NCBI RefSeq assembly: GCF_001625215.2
Contig: NC_030383.2
Span: forward strand, 62,610,949-62,674,948
Source of the DNA: Daucus carota subsp. sativus
Taxonomy: Eukaryota > Streptophyta > Magnoliopsida > Apiales > Apiaceae
Direction: 5' to 3'
Length of the DNA stretch: 64,000 nt
Made by a program: the position numbers and the translations under genes. The notes beneath the pieces were generated by a model. It saw only the letters and a program-made list of their open reading frames with translations, was not told where the DNA came from and did not search any database. Below are positions 13,307-25,660 of this stretch, piece after piece. The stretch's first letter is position 1, and the number at the start of each line of letters is the position of its first letter.

Positions 13307-14937
13307 TACTTATTCTTTAATGATTATTGTTTGCGTCTGTCCCTTTTATACATAACTCAAATAGATCAGATATATTTGAACATTATATTTTTATTATAAT
13401 CAATATATTTAGAGCGTGTATAAAAAAATTAAGAGTGTGTATTAGAACAAGCTCTCCACATTTTTGGAATTATATAGAATACAAGAAATATGTAAATATT
13501 TAATAACTTATCATGCAGATATAAAAATGAGTTAATTCTTTTAGTCACTAGAATTTTGTGAGAAGATATTTTGTAAAAAAATTGAGACATTGTTTGATAT
13601 TGTTGTTGCACACAGCAACATCAAATTTTTTGAGAAAAGACATATAGAGACATATAATTTTTTGTAATTTAAAATCTATTTCGGATAGCAACTTTTAGCT
13701 CAAAAGTTAGGTTTTATGAAAAGCAAGTTCTCCCATAATTTTTTGAAGAAAAAAGTTGCTGTTATTACTCATAAATTTCACTATCAAATCTCATAAAAAA
13801 ATATTATTTTCTATATTTCTATAACAACATTTTTTATCAATATTTTTCTTGACATTATTTTCTAACAGACTTCCAAAAAGACAGTAGTTTCAAAACAGGG
13901 AAGAAGTAAAGTGGACTCGTGGATTCTATAATTTGGTAAAAATGGATTCTATAATTAGGTAAAAATATTGGAATAGCGCCAAAACCACCAACACTATTCC
14001 TTGTGGCGTGAAGTTGCCTATCATTTCAAGCAACCAAAACCTAACACGATAATCATTTCTGAAAATGTTCTTGGTTATCATAAGGTAAAAAACAAACATT
14101 ATAAAGGGATTGATTCTACTTGAGCTAAAGTGTTGTCACAGCAGTTGTACTCTTATTTCAAAGGCATATTGCAGCCTAGCTATCAGAAATTCAGAATTAT
14201 ATTCAACCGACTCTTATATAATGACTTTACATGGAAAGATTGCATAAGAAAAAAAAAATAATACTTATACATTAAAATTAGTTATTCTTTAAAATAAAAT
14301 TTCAGACATCAAACACTATACTTTATTTTTAAGATATTTGTTCTTATTTTCTTAACAATACTTCTTTCCGTATAAGAATTTCTGCGTTTTTAGATTAATT
14401 TGTTTGTTTAATCAAATCGCTTCTTGGTGACTTTTGTTCCTAATTTATTTGAATTTATTTTATTAGAATATAATATGATCCTGATAAGATCTCCTCTGAT
14501 ATTTTAGGAGAATGGATCATTTAACGTGGTATAAGAGTTTCTCGCGTTCGACTTGTGTTCGACTCATGTTCAAATAGCGTTCGAGACTTGCGTTCCACTT
14601 GTGTTCGAATCGCGTTGATCCCGATATTCTCATATTTAAATATGTGTTATTATGTTCAAAAAATGGATGTCCTTGATCTACTCTCGATACAGAAATGGTT
14701 TTTGGACCGGTTGTGTGAAGCGGAATGTGCATATATCAATATAATCGCTATTATATTTGTTCGACTCGATTGTTCTCATAGATGTTATATGATTTTTTTT
14801 TTTTTTAATAATTCTCTTCAAAAATAAAAGAAATAGGTATTTTTGTTTTTCTCCTCAAATATTTGCATGCAACTTATTAACATAACTCAAAAAGAATTCT
14901 AAACACAAAATCAAAAAGATAAAAAAAATCAGGAGAA
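13307..14937. other. AT-rich intergenic DNA, no gene seen
   Basis: No gene is supported. At 14527-14550 the sequence TTTAACGTGGTATAAGAG resembles a degenerate Ty1-copia primer-binding site, followed by short tandem GTTCGA-type repeats (14545-14620). No LTR pair or polyprotein frame is visible. Confidence 0.45.
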
Positions 14938-15159
14938 TAATATTTAGGGCTTTTTTTATTAATAATCACGTTTTCAATCTTATTTTCAAAAATACTACCT
15001 TATCCAATCTTATTTTCAAAAATACGACCTTCTCTAAAATATTTTCAAAAATACTGTGGTTGCATATGCAACCATATATGCAACTACAAATCCTGATTTC
15101 AAGTTTCAGATTTCAAATGTCATTTTCGACCTCATCGTTGGAATCGATATATATATATA

Positions 15160-18100
15160 GGGAGAGGTTCAAAAGAGACCGGATACTAGCGAGAGACCTG
15201 AGAGACCTGAATCTAACCATTGATGAAAATTTGATCCTGTGGTCCAGATAAATCAAATATTAACTTCTATTTATTCTCATTTAATACAGCAAGGGTAGTA
15301 CAGTGAAACCGAAAGTATACGTATTGTTTTGTATACAATTTATGTATCCAATCAGTATATTTCCTTTTTTGATAAGATTTGTAATGATTTCAAAGATTCA
15401 CCAGCTCAAGCAATCGCTTGCATATATCAGGCTTCCCATATATCAGCTATATTCATTAATGTCATTAATTACTTACCTTATAATTTGTTTCAGTTACTTT
15501 TTCTAATAAATTGATGATGCTACATGACTAAGATAAATTGCTCAATTAAGTGATCGTGTTCTTAAAATGATTATTGAATCCAAAATATGACTCTGTAAAT
15601 CACACGAGTGATAGGATTTAGTGTTCTTATTAATGTTCTTAGTTGAGTTCATAAGTACACCCAGAATTGTACTATTTTAAATATTTTATACTCTTAATAG
15701 AATTTTTATTTTAAATAAAAAATACACTTTATATTTATAAGATAATAAATATTGAATCTTATACTATAATATCTAAATGAATTTTTATAGTTGAACACCA
15801 AAATAAGTCTTTATAAGATAAGTGAAAATGCATAAAACTTAAAAATCAAAATATTTATTGAAAAACACATTAAATTTTATATCACAATAATTAATGTAAC
15901 ATTTATTCATAGTAGAACCCGTATTACAATTTTAATAATATTATTAAAAATTTGTCATTACATAGAAAGTTTAATGTCTCACTTAGTAGAATCTTTAACA
16001 ATGAATCACTAAATTATTTAAAATTAAATTCAACTTTAATTGAAAAGAACACATTACAAAATTAAATATTATATGTGACCGATTTCCGGAACATCTAATA
16101 ATTTTTTTAGTAGAATATTAATGTAGTTAGAGAATAATATAATAATAATTAATATAGAATAAATATTTTTAATGTTAAAAAATTAGAAACATAATATATT
16201 AGTGAAACACTTAATTTATATGGAGATTTCATAACGTGTTCGTGAAAGTGATAATAATAATTATATTTTAATATTAAAATCAAAAAATAAAAATTATCAT
16301 GATATTAATAAGGTTCTATTTGTAATGTCTGCAAAATCTCCTGTATTTATTACTATTTTAATATTAAAATTCACAAGATTTTTTAATATGTTCCTTACAC
16401 GCATGATAAAAACTTCAATATCAAATATCTTGTTTTATTAAAAGTTCGATGACAAAGTATAAATATTTTAAACTATTTCAATAGGAATTATATTAATCAA
16501 TGAGTTATTCACCAATATAACACAACTTACTGAATAATTTATATTTTCAAATTTATTTTTTTTCTTATTGATTCTATATATAGATATTCAACAACATTTT
16601 TTTTAAAAGTAAAAATTTATATCGGAGATTCCCTAACGTGTTCATGAAGGTAATATTTACATATTAATATTTAAAGGAAAGTAATATTACAATAATATCA
16701 AAAAAGTTTTACTAGCAATATCTGCAAAACCTCTTGTTTTACAAGATTCTTTAAAGTGTTGTTTAGACACAGGATAATAAGTTCACTTCAAATATCTTGT
16801 TTTATAAATTTTAGATGATTAGATATAATTTTTTTTTAATAATTTCAATAATATTTAAATAATCCATGAGTTTTTCACCAATGTAACATATTTTATTGAA
16901 TAATTTATATGTTTAATTTTTTTTCTTTCTTACTAATTTTAAGATGTTACTTACGCATACGATAAAAATTGCACCGTTGTGTTTTATTTAATATTAGATG
17001 GTAAAATTAAAAAAATAAATTATTTCATTAATTGTCCTGCGTGCTGCGATATCTTTATAAATTATTTTACATGATAATTTAAAATTTTCAAGTATTAATT
17101 CAATATTTTTTTTGTAAAGATTCTTTAAGGTGTTACGGTAGCCATATAATAAAAATACATAGTCGTGTATTAAAAAAAATTAGTAATAGAGTGTATTATT
17201 TTTATTAATATGTAGATTCATTAAGGTGTTCTCAGATACTAAGGTTCTAATGAGATATCTAAAAATATTATTTTTCCTCATAATATTTATATGGAGATTC
17301 AGTAGCGTGTTCATGAAGGTGATAAGAACAATTAAATATTAATATTTGAAAAAGATTAAAATTGCAATAATATCAACAAAGTTCAACTACTAATATCTGC
17401 AAAACCTCTTGTATTTATTAATATTATGGTTTAAAGAAGAGAATCTCATCATTTCGTTAACGTAATAATATTTTTATTGACAAAATTATAATTTTTGAAT
17501 ATTAAATTACTAATTTATTTTCACAAGATTTTGTAAAGTGATCACTGGAAACTCACAGGAAAAAAAATTCTTATAATTAATATCAATAAAGTTCTACTTG
17601 TATCATCCGCAAAATCTCCTGTATTTATTACTATTATGATTTAATTAGAAAATTTCATTCGTTCGTTACCGTTATATATAGTATATTTTACTAACTAATT
17701 TATACTTTTTTATTAACTTATATTGACAAGATTCCTTAAGGTGTTCTTAGACACATGATAAAAATTTCACATTCAAAAATCTTGTTCTAGTAAGGTGGTT
17801 GAAGGTGGCAAATTATGATCGAGAGATTCCTTAAGGTGTTCGCCAAGGAAGTGTAAACTGTGACATCGAAATCGTTCTTAGAGGTGTTCAATTAAGAATT
17901 CAAGACTTAATATTAAATATATGTGGAACATGTTTGAAGAATCCAAAACAGACATTTAAGCACGTATAGACTTAAAGAATACTGGACAAAAAATATGTAG
18001 TCATTCAGAGCTTGACCCATATGAAAACCTTTCTGAACTTCCTTAAACTCCTGAGTTTCACATGCGTTGTCAAGAACACAAAGTTGAGCCCTTACATCAT

Positions 18101-19216
18101 TGAGTTATTGATAACCAAATTAGTTGTATCAAACCTACCCACCACTTGAGTTTGTGAAAACAAACAATATAAAAAAAATAGTTGTTTAACTCTGATGATT
18201 TCCCACGCTTAAACAAGCGACTCACATTGATAAGTTATAAAGTCAAAAATATCATCATAGTTCTTGAACACCAGATAACACCTCTAACGTTCATTATCTC
18301 TTGTACCTGCCTCTGTATAAGACTACTAATACTGAATTCTTCAACCCATTCAATTCCGAACCATCAGAGTTTGCTGATTTTTTAGCTTTACAATCTGGAA
18401 CACAAGAAATAAAAAAATGTGGAGAGGAAACAATTAGTAGCCTACACAAAAGAAGAGCCACATAATAAAACACCAAGTATATATTGATTAAACACGATCA
18501 AACTTCTACCCACCATATCAAATCATCTCAGTGTTCCATGTGAGTCTCTTAAATAATAAACATCTGAGTTACAAACATAACCTGTTTTTAACAAAACACC
18601 ATACTTGCGATCTAAAAATCATTATACAAGTGAGAAGAGGGTTCTTATGTGTGTTCTTCGATAACTATACCAGTTATATACCATATACATAATGAATAAC
18701 AATACAAAATACACCTTGCAATACAACTGGTACAATTATCTGCTTCTATACTCTTGTGTGTTCCTCGAGCTCTATACAACTGGTACCAGTCATGACTCTA
18801 TTCTCTTGTGTGTTCCTCGAGCTCCATATCAGTATCATTCCACATATAAAATAAATAAAAATACAAAACAAATCTTGAAAGAACAATGACGTTATTTAGG
18901 AAGAAGAATTGATGTGGTTTTATTACATAGAAGAAAGTAGTTGTGAAGACATACGGGAGGATGATTGATATACATATAACTAAAGTATGGAAGTGATATG
19001 TTATTTCCATATAACAGTTCCCTAAAATCATGCATGCTGCCAGATTTCAGCGTATATTTGTTTAGAGTTATATGTGTATTATAGCATTAATTGACTTCAC
19101 TGCCCTTATATTTACGTATAAAAATACAGATCAATGTACTGTGTGATGGACTGTGATGGACGGTCTAAGATGTGGTCTCTCGGTTCTCTCGTATAGCATG
19201 GTCTCCCTGGAACCCA

Positions 19217-19220
<4 letters not shown>
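15160..19220. mobile_element. Candidate nested element inserted in a TA tract
   Basis: The left boundary reads GGGAGAGGTTC and the right boundary, reverse-complemented, reads GGGTTGGGTTC. Each is followed inward by a GAGACC block and then GAGAGACC or similar, and both are flanked by (TA)n. This looks like a second inverted-repeat element inside the 5.1-kb Mutator-like element. The interior has no long frame. It holds degenerate tandem units at about 16200-17850 and short CTTGTGTGTTCCTCGAGCTC repeats at 18751-18830. The superfamily is not assigned. Confidence 0.5.
16200..17850. repeat. Degenerate tandem repeat array
   Basis: The motif GGAGATT(T/C)...(A/G)CGTGTTC(G/A)TGAA recurs near 16222, 16626 and 17293. 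Each is followed by a block with TCTGCAAAA(T/C)CTC and then ACACATGATAAAAA-like and ATCTTGTTTTA-like blocks. Further partial units (GATTCCTTAAGGTGTTC) occur near 17725 and 17825. Unit spacing is uneven (about 400-670 bp). The array is AT-rich and non-coding. Confidence 0.6.
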
Positions 19221-19275
<55 letters not shown>

Positions 19276-19279
<4 letters not shown>

Positions 19280-19787
19280 TCCGAATATGAGGTCGAAAAT
19301 GACATTTGAAAACTGGAACTTGAAATCAGGAATTCAGTTGCATATATGGTTGCATATGGGTTATATTCAGTTGATTCTATTGTAATCTAATGGCCCCGCC
19401 AGGGGCACCCATACATCAGTTGCAACTTACAGTTTTCCGTTGCATATGAGGTTGCACGCAACCTCATATGCAACTAAATGCAACTGAAAACTGTAAGTTC
19501 CAACTGAAGTATGGGTGCCCCTGGCGGGGCCATTAGATTGCAATAGAATCAACTGAATGCAACCTCATATGCAACTAAATGCAACCTCATATGCAACTAA
19601 ATGCAACTGAAAACCGTAAGTTCCAACTGAAGTATGGGTGCCCCTGGCGGGGCCATTAGATTGCAATAGAATCAACTGAATGCAACCATATGCAACTGAA
19701 TACAACCATATGCAACTATATATGCAACTGAATTTCTGATTTCGAGTTCCAGTTTTCAAATGTCATTTTCGACCTCATATTTGGAAT

Positions 19788-19789
<2 letters not shown>
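19276..19789. repeat. Foldback unit between two TA tracts
   Basis: The two halves are inverted copies: GAGGTCGAAAATGACATTTG near the left end and its reverse complement near the right end. The same module also occurs once in each outer arm of the 5.1-kb element, giving four copies in all. Inside, a GC-rich block containing CCCCGCCAGGGGC occurs once forward (about 19394) and twice reversed (about 19517 and 19640), the last two within a direct duplication of about 120 bp. The rest is runs of TGCAACT/AGTTGCA. Confidence 0.7.
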
Positions 19790-19846
<57 letters not shown>

Positions 19847-20089
19847 CTCCAAAGATGAGGTCGAAAATGACATTTGAAAACTGAAACTTGAAATCAGGAT
19901 TTGTAGTTGCATATATGGTTGCATATGCAACCACCGTATTTTTGGACAATATTTTCAAAAAGGTAGTATTTTTGAAAATATTTTAGAGATTTGAAAATAA
20001 GATTGGATAAGGTAGTATTTTTGAAAATAAGATTGAAAAAACAATATACAAGATAATTCCCCTAATATTTACTGGATGGGGGAAGAAGA

Positions 20090-20203
20090 GCATATACTGG
20101 CAAAGATGCTACGCGTCTGTTACGGAGTCCAAGTTAAATATAAATTATCTACGGCAATATCTCCCGTTTTGTTAACTAGTCTACACACATAAGCCTATAA
20201 ATA
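20090..20203 (+). promoter_or_regulatory. PHT1 core promoter with PHR1-type P1BS and TATA box
   Basis: A TATA box TATAAATA lies at 20196-20203. About 100 bp upstream is GCATATAC (20090-20097), a match to the P1BS consensus GNATATNC bound by PHR1-type regulators of phosphate-starvation genes. A second match, GCATATGC at 19921-19928, lies inside the right arm of the adjacent transposon. P1BS in PHT1 promoters is established; use of these copies is inference. Confidence 0.6.
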
Positions 20204-21422
20204 TGTGCATGTGTGTTTTTGCCACTGCATGAAAACAAATCTGTTAATTATTTCTCTCTTACTCTTCTATTTCTCCTTGTTTCTTCTTCCCACTGCAACC
20301 GAAATTTTCATCCGATTCTCGAAAATCACAAATATTTAAATCCCGTTTCTTCTCATCTCTGTATCTGATCTCTGTCTCTTCTTTATCTGAAGCCTGACAG
20401 GTGAGCTCAATCACTCATAATAAGTTTTTGACATTTTTATGAGATACCCAGATTTTAAATATGTATTTTAATTTTTTCCGTCATATGTTATTTTGTGTAA
20501 AATTTTATTGTTTTGCGGAAATGATTATGGTAGAATGTGAAGGATTGGCAACTGATGAAAACAAATGTGTGTTTGATCTATAAGCGAATTAATGAAATGA
20601 TTTTAGTAATTACAGTGATGTAATTAATTAGTGCTGATAATTTTCTTCATGTTACTACTGATTTTAGACTGTGATATTTGCTAACTTACTGTTGTTCTAA
20701 TTGCAGTGATCTGTAAGATTTTTGTTATTATTATACTAAAGCTTTTCTTGCCTTGTATGCTTTTAGAAGATCATGAAGGTTTCGTTTATTCATGAATGAT
20801 AGAACATTTATTTGTTAGCTTACCAGTAAAGTTGGTTTTTGGTTTGTTTGGTATCACAAGTTTAGCTATATTGCACTGTGATCCAATATTTACATTAGTT
20901 TATATATTTATTTATATTTATATTTAAATTCAATTTTACACGAAACACGCACGAGAACGGCACGAAAACCGGAGGTGCAAAGTACACGAATCTAAATGGG
21001 TCGGTTTTGTGTTTGGTCTTTGAGTACACATACACGAAATTATACGATACGAACGAAATTGACAGGTCTAATTTTACCCGACTCTTCGTTGTCTAGAGTA
21101 CTTCCGACACTTGTTTAGGCCAAAAACATGTAAAATGTTTAAAATATTAAACCAACACTCAGACACGTTTCGATATTAGTGAGTCCATGTAAATTGTAAT
21201 CTAGCTGTGAGGCTGTCAAGGGGACTTGGAGATCTTTTGTTTTCAATGCATATCAAGTACTATCTCTTGATATATACTTTTAGGATTACCTTGGCCTAAC
21301 AGCTCTTGATCAATTTTTGCAGTGCTTGCTCCGAGAAGGAGAAAGCGGATAAAGTCAGGGAGGGGGGAGCAGACTAGTGCAGCAGAGCTTCAAAGGGATC
21401 GAAAAGTTTGAAAGAAATAGAC

Positions 21423-23018
21423 ATGGCTCCAGGGGAGAATTTGCAGGTTCTTAATGCACTAGATGTTGCGAAAACTCAGTGGTATCATTTCACAGCAATT
21501 ATAGTAGCTGGAATGGGTTTTTTCACAGATGCCTATGATCTCTTCTGCATATCTCTTGTCACTAAATTGTTGGGCCGCATATACTACCATGTTGATGGTG
21601 CTGAAAAACCAGGTAGTTTGCCTCCTAATGTCTCTGCCGCTGTCAATGGTGTGGCGTTTTGTGGCACGCTGTCTGGCCAACTCTTTTTCGGATGGCTTGG
21701 TGACAAACTGGGGAGGAAGAAAGTGTATGGAATGACACTCATGATCATGGCTCTCTGTTCCATTGCCTCGGGGCTTTCATTTGGGAAGGAGCCTAAAGCA
21801 GTGATGGCCACTCTTTGTTTCTTTAGATTTTGGCTTGGTTTTGGAATTGGTGGTGACTATCCACTATCTGCCACCATCATGTCTGAATATGCTAACAAGA
21901 AGACTCGTGGCGCGTTTATTGCTGCAGTTTTTGCAATGCAAGGGTTTGGAATCTTGGCAGGAGGGGTGTTGGCAATTATAATTTCAGCTGCGTTTGATGC
22001 TAGATTCAAGGCTCCGTCTTATGAGGTCAGCCCTGCAGCCTCTACTGTTCCACAGGCAGATTTTGCTTGGAGAATCATTCTGATGGTTGGAGCACTTCCA
22101 GCTCTACTAACTTACTATTGGAGGATGAAGATGCCTGAAACTGCACGTTACACGGCTCTTGTGGCCAAGAACGCGGAAAAGGCTGCCAAAGATATGTCCA
22201 GAGTCCTGCAAGCTGACATTGAGGCTGAGCCGCAGAAGGTAGAGCAGAATTCAGATGAACCTGCAAATTCATTTGGCTTGTTCAGCAAGGAGTTCTTACG
22301 TCGCCATGGGCTTCACTTGTTAGGTACAACAAGCACATGGTTCTTGCTTGACATAGCATTTTACAGTCAAAATCTGTTCCAGAAAGACATATTTAGCGCA
22401 GTTGGATGGATTCCTCCTGCAAAAACTATGAATGCACTCGAAGAAGTATACAAAATTGCAAGAGCACAAACACTTATTGCTTTATTCAGTACAGTTCCTG
22501 GTTACTGGTTTACAGTTGCTCTGATTGATAAGATGGGAAGATTTACAATTCAGTTGCTTGGATTCTCCATGATGACGATTTTCATGTTTGCTCTAGCCAT
22601 TCCCTATGAGCACTGGACTCACAAGGACAACCGCATTGGATTTGTCGTGATGTACTCATTGACATTCTTCTTTGCAAACTTTGGACCCAATTCCACTACT
22701 TTTATTGTGCCTGCTGAGATCTTCCCAGCTAGATTGAGATCAACGTGCCATGGCATATCAGCTGCATCAGGGAAGCTGGGAGCTATAGTAGGTGCTTTCG
22801 GGTTTTTATATTTGGCTCAGAGCAAAGACAAGGCAAAGACTGATGCAGGTTATCCTCCAGGTATTGGGGTAAAGAATGCACTCCTCCTGATAGCCTTTGT
22901 CAATCTCGCAGGCACATTGTGTACATTCTTGGTGCCTGAATCTAAAGGGAAATCTTTGGAGGAGATGTCACGTGAGAACGAGGACACTAATGCAAATGCA
23001 AGTGAAGCAGAATCTTAA
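21423..23018 (+). CDS. PHT1 family high-affinity H+/phosphate symporter
   Basis: Single coding exon for a 531-residue plasma-membrane phosphate transporter of the major facilitator superfamily. The first cytosolic stretch ([17 protein letters not shown]) and the PHT1 signature [13 protein letters not shown] at residues 143-155 are intact, as are the [10 protein letters not shown] loop (94-103) and [19 protein letters not shown] in the second half. Twelve membrane segments in a 6+6 arrangement around a hydrophilic central loop (about 235-290) are expected from the family. The start was set at the ATG at 21423: an open frame extends to a TTG at 21408, but family members begin at this Met. A 5' UTR intron is predicted (20401-21322; donor CAG|GTGAGC, acceptor TTTGCAG), with the first exon starting near 20226 below the TATA box. 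Closest to the PHT1;4/PHT1;1 class. Confidence 0.95.
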   Translation: MAPGENLQVLNALDVAKTQWYHFTAIIVAGMGFFTDAYDLFCISLVTKLLGRIYYHVDGAEKPGSLPPNVSAAVNGVAFCGTLSGQLFFGWLGDKLGRKKVYGMTLMIMALCSIASGLSFGKEPKAVMATLCFFRFWLGFGIGGDYPLSATIMSEYANKKTRGAFIAAVFAMQGFGILAGGVLAIIISAAFDARFKAPSYEVSPAASTVPQADFAWRIILMVGALPALLTYYWRMKMPETARYTALVAKNAEKAAKDMSRVLQADIEAEPQKVEQNSDEPANSFGLFSKEFLRRHGLHLLGTTSTWFLLDIAFYSQNLFQKDIFSAVGWIPPAKTMNALEEVYKIARAQTLIALFSTVPGYWFTVALIDKMGRFTIQLLGFSMMTIFMFALAIPYEHWTHKDNRIGFVVMYSLTFFFANFGPNSTTFIVPAEIFPARLRSTCHGISAASGKLGAIVGAFGFLYLAQSKDKAKTDAGYPPGIGVKNALLLIAFVNLAGTLCTFLVPESKGKSLEEMSRENEDTNANASEAES

Positions 23019-23474
23019 AAGTAGTCGCGTAGATTAATCATCTAGTGGCATGATGAACTGATATTGTTGCATTTCACTATTTAGTTTAAAGTTGCAAGGG
23101 CCCGAAAGATCTGATGATATATGGTTTCCCTTATGGTTTGTAACCCCCTTCCCCCATAGGGTATCTTTCTTGTAGTATCATTTTAACTATCTCTATTCTC
23201 ATAACAAAACTTTATGTGGTCAAGCATATATGTTCTCTGAGCACTTTAAGATAACAAAACTCTATATGAAGTCGAATACATATGCTTATAGGTTTATGTG
23301 TATATCACTACAATCAAAGAAGAATCATATGACAACTGGATTGCTCTAGCAAAGCTAAAGAAGATCCCAGGATCAGCCTCTCCGACTGCAATATTTAATT
23401 ATTTATTTGTAGGCAATACCTCAGAAAAGACATTTGCTTGCCGAGGAGAGGCACAATATTTAACTCTAGAGACT

Positions 23475-24998
23475 TCAGTTTGCACGTTCTTTAAGCACTT
23501 CAAGATCCATCTCTGTAGAGTCAGTAGCTTGAATTTCGTAATGAACACCATCCATCTCCCTTCTAAACCTCTCTTTTGATGTGGCATATAGCATCTTGGA
23601 ACGAATGCGAGAGGTTGCAGGGGACCTGCTCAAATAAGGCAAAAATGATTATTACTGAAACAAGATTAACAATAAAGTTTGAAATGTGCAGCAAGCCAGA
23701 TCACATTTAACCCGCTATACTAAGGACTGCTGCCTAAATGTAAAAGCATTGAGTATATTGTTTCAATTATCTTTAAATTAGTGTACATATGCTCAGGTTG
23801 CGCTAGATCTCAGCAAAACGCTGTTACAGGTCTACTGTATTTTGGCAAAGGTAATGTAGAATGTCTAATAGTGATAAAATTACGATAGAGTGAAAGAATT
23901 TGGGGAATCAGTCATATTAGCTAACCATGCGAAGAAAAATATCTTGCTCTTCTGACAATTCTCAGGAGTCACATAATCAAAGTCATAGACAGCATATCGA
24001 CAATCATTCTCAGGTAAGGCTGAAGTGAAATCATCATAGCTTTCAGCAGGATCACCGGTCTTCTCAACAACCACCTCATTTTTCTTCTCATCGATCTTAA
24101 ATATCACATATCTGTGAACTTTCTTCCTCTGCAATTCCAAGAATGTATTTTTGCACTGATCAGCAACACCCATGCCTGACGAAGCATTTGCCTAAAAAAT
24201 ATTTCAAATTTAGATTGTGAGTTAAATATATCACTATAAGTGTCAGCACACTAAAACACCAGAACATCAACTATATCCTGATCAAAAGGCGACCTGATTT
24301 GAGGATAATTCAATGACATTAATGCCTATGCCCATCCCCATCCGCACTACAAAGTTGTCATTTCAAATCTTTACCCCTACTTCAGTATACTTAGAAATCT
24401 GATATATAGAAATGGTTGGGGCAAAAAGAAAAGGAACTTTCGAGTTTAATATGAAGCCTCAATTCCACTACCATTTGAACTATTGAACACTCATTTGCCA
24501 GATTTTATGTATTAGTGAAACATGACTGCCATTTTTCCTATAAATTAGTTGAGCTTGCTAAAATATTAATCACCCATGTCTAGGAAACAAAACCAGAAGT
24601 ACACAGATAGTTAGACATAATTTACTTCAATGATCATAAATCATACTCTCCCGGTTCCATAATAACTACAGTCACGTGCCAAAAGTCAGAACGACACTTG
24701 TACTCTCTCAGTTCCATAATAACTACAGTTCGGTGCAAAAAGTCAGAACGACACTTATTCCATGAACCATGTTTTATTCATAGGCATACATGTTTTACTG
24801 ATAGGCATAACACATACTAAGAACCTGCACATTCTTGTTTTTTAAAGTGTGATTAGGACCTAATCATCATATAAAGCAAAAAAAAAATAGAGCACATATA
24901 ATTCATTAAAACAAGAACTATGATTCATATGAAAATAAAACTACAAAAATGTAGAGTGGGAATGAAAATTGAAATACCTTTCTGAATCTGATGGACAT
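23475..24998 (-). CDS. ADF6: Actin-depolymerizing factor, ADF6 type
   Basis: Three coding exons on the minus strand: 24998-24978 (MSIRFRK), 24191-23926 and 23625-23475. All introns are GT-AG, and the phases join to a 145-residue protein. It is a cofilin/ADF protein that binds and severs or depolymerises actin filaments in the cytoplasm. The ADF-homology domain covers nearly all of it, with [19 protein letters not shown], the [13 protein letters not shown] core, the [15 protein letters not shown] actin-binding helix region and the C-terminal [16 protein letters not shown]. The short extended N-terminus before SSGMGVAD, and the first intron lying after seven codons rather than directly after ATG, match the ADF6 subclass rather than ADF1-4. 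Intron 1 carries a tandem duplication (24650-24758). Confidence 0.93.
24650..24758. repeat. Tandem duplication in ADF6 intron 1
   Basis: Two adjacent copies of about 55 bp each begin TACTCTC and contain GGTTCCATAATAACTACAGT or a one-base variant, followed by AAAAGTCAGAACGACACTT. The unit resembles one end of a Stowaway-like element duplicated in place. Confidence 0.7.
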
Positions 24999-25144
24999 GA
25001 TTGATGAGTTGAAGTTGATGAGAAGAGAGAGTTTTGTGGGTGCAAATAAAATGGGTTGTGGTGGAATATATGAGGGGGAGAGTGAAAGAAGAACTCAACA
25101 AGTGATGTTAAAGGTGGTGCGTCAAATTGAAGCTCAGCCCACAT

Positions 25145-25394
25145 TTGTGTTTTATCTGTAAAGTGGCATTGTCAACATTTGTCCTTGCTCCACTACATTT
25201 TGCAATCTGTGGAATATATGTCTTTCTTTCCTTGTTTCATAAATCGATTAATCGAAATTAATTTTAATTATATAGGTGATTGAATTGATTAAATTTCTGA
25301 TTATTTATTTAATTTTATTTATTTCTGAAATCCGTGCCATTTTAAAAATGATACTTGCACTAATTAATATTTAATCTTTTCACAATAAAATATA
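25145..25394. other. Upstream flank of ADF6 gene
   Basis: This is the short intergenic stretch between the ADF6 gene (leftward) and the EAF6 gene (rightward). An open frame on the minus strand starting at 25144 overlaps the ADF6 ATG out of frame. It would be an upstream ORF only if transcription starts that far out. Confidence 0.35.
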
Positions 25395-25660
25395 CTCCCT
25401 CCGTCCCTCTCATTTCTTTACATTTACCATCCAATTCTTTACATTTCAAAACTTACCAAAAATAGTTAATGGGTCCCACCACTTCTCCACTTTTCTTTCC
25501 TTTTCACACTACTTTTACTCAACTATCTTCTTTTTATACATTAAAAATCAATGGGTCCCACTACTTCACCCACTTTTTTTCCTCTTTTCCACTACTTTAT
25601 ATATATTTCTTAACCTCCGTGCCCAACCCATTTGATAAGAAATGGGAGGGACGGAGGGAG
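25395..25660. mobile_element. Stowaway-like MITE
   Basis: Ends CTCCCTCCGTCCCTC (left) and GAGGGACGGAGGGAG (right) are perfect inverted repeats flanked by TA (25393-25394 and 25661-25662). 266 bp, non-coding, located between the ADF6 and EAF6 genes. Confidence 0.87.

Larger units (their letters stand above)
14938..20071. mobile_element. 5.1-kb non-autonomous Mutator-like element with 9-bp TSD
   Basis: The element proper is 14947-20062. It is bounded by an exact 9-bp direct repeat TAATATTTA (14938-14946 and 20063-20071). Its arms of about 200 bp are inverted copies: both begin GGG, both contain CAATCTTATTTTC, CTACCTTATCC and CATATGCAACCATATATGC, and both end near GACCTCAT. A 9-bp duplication with long inverted arms starting GGG fits the Mutator superfamily. 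No transposase frame is present. The inside is itself composite: a possible nested element (15160-19220), two TA tracts (19221-19275, 19790-19843) and a foldback unit (19276-19789). The right end lies 134 bp upstream of the TATA box of the phosphate transporter. Confidence 0.82.

Noticed and set aside
21408-21422. N-terminal extension of the phosphate transporter from a TTG
   Set aside because: Plant nuclear genes start at ATG, and PHT1 proteins begin at the Met encoded at 21423.
24941-25144. Possible upstream ORF overlapping the ADF6 start
   Set aside because: It begins about 145 bp upstream of the ADF6 ATG and may lie outside the transcript; nothing shows it is translated.
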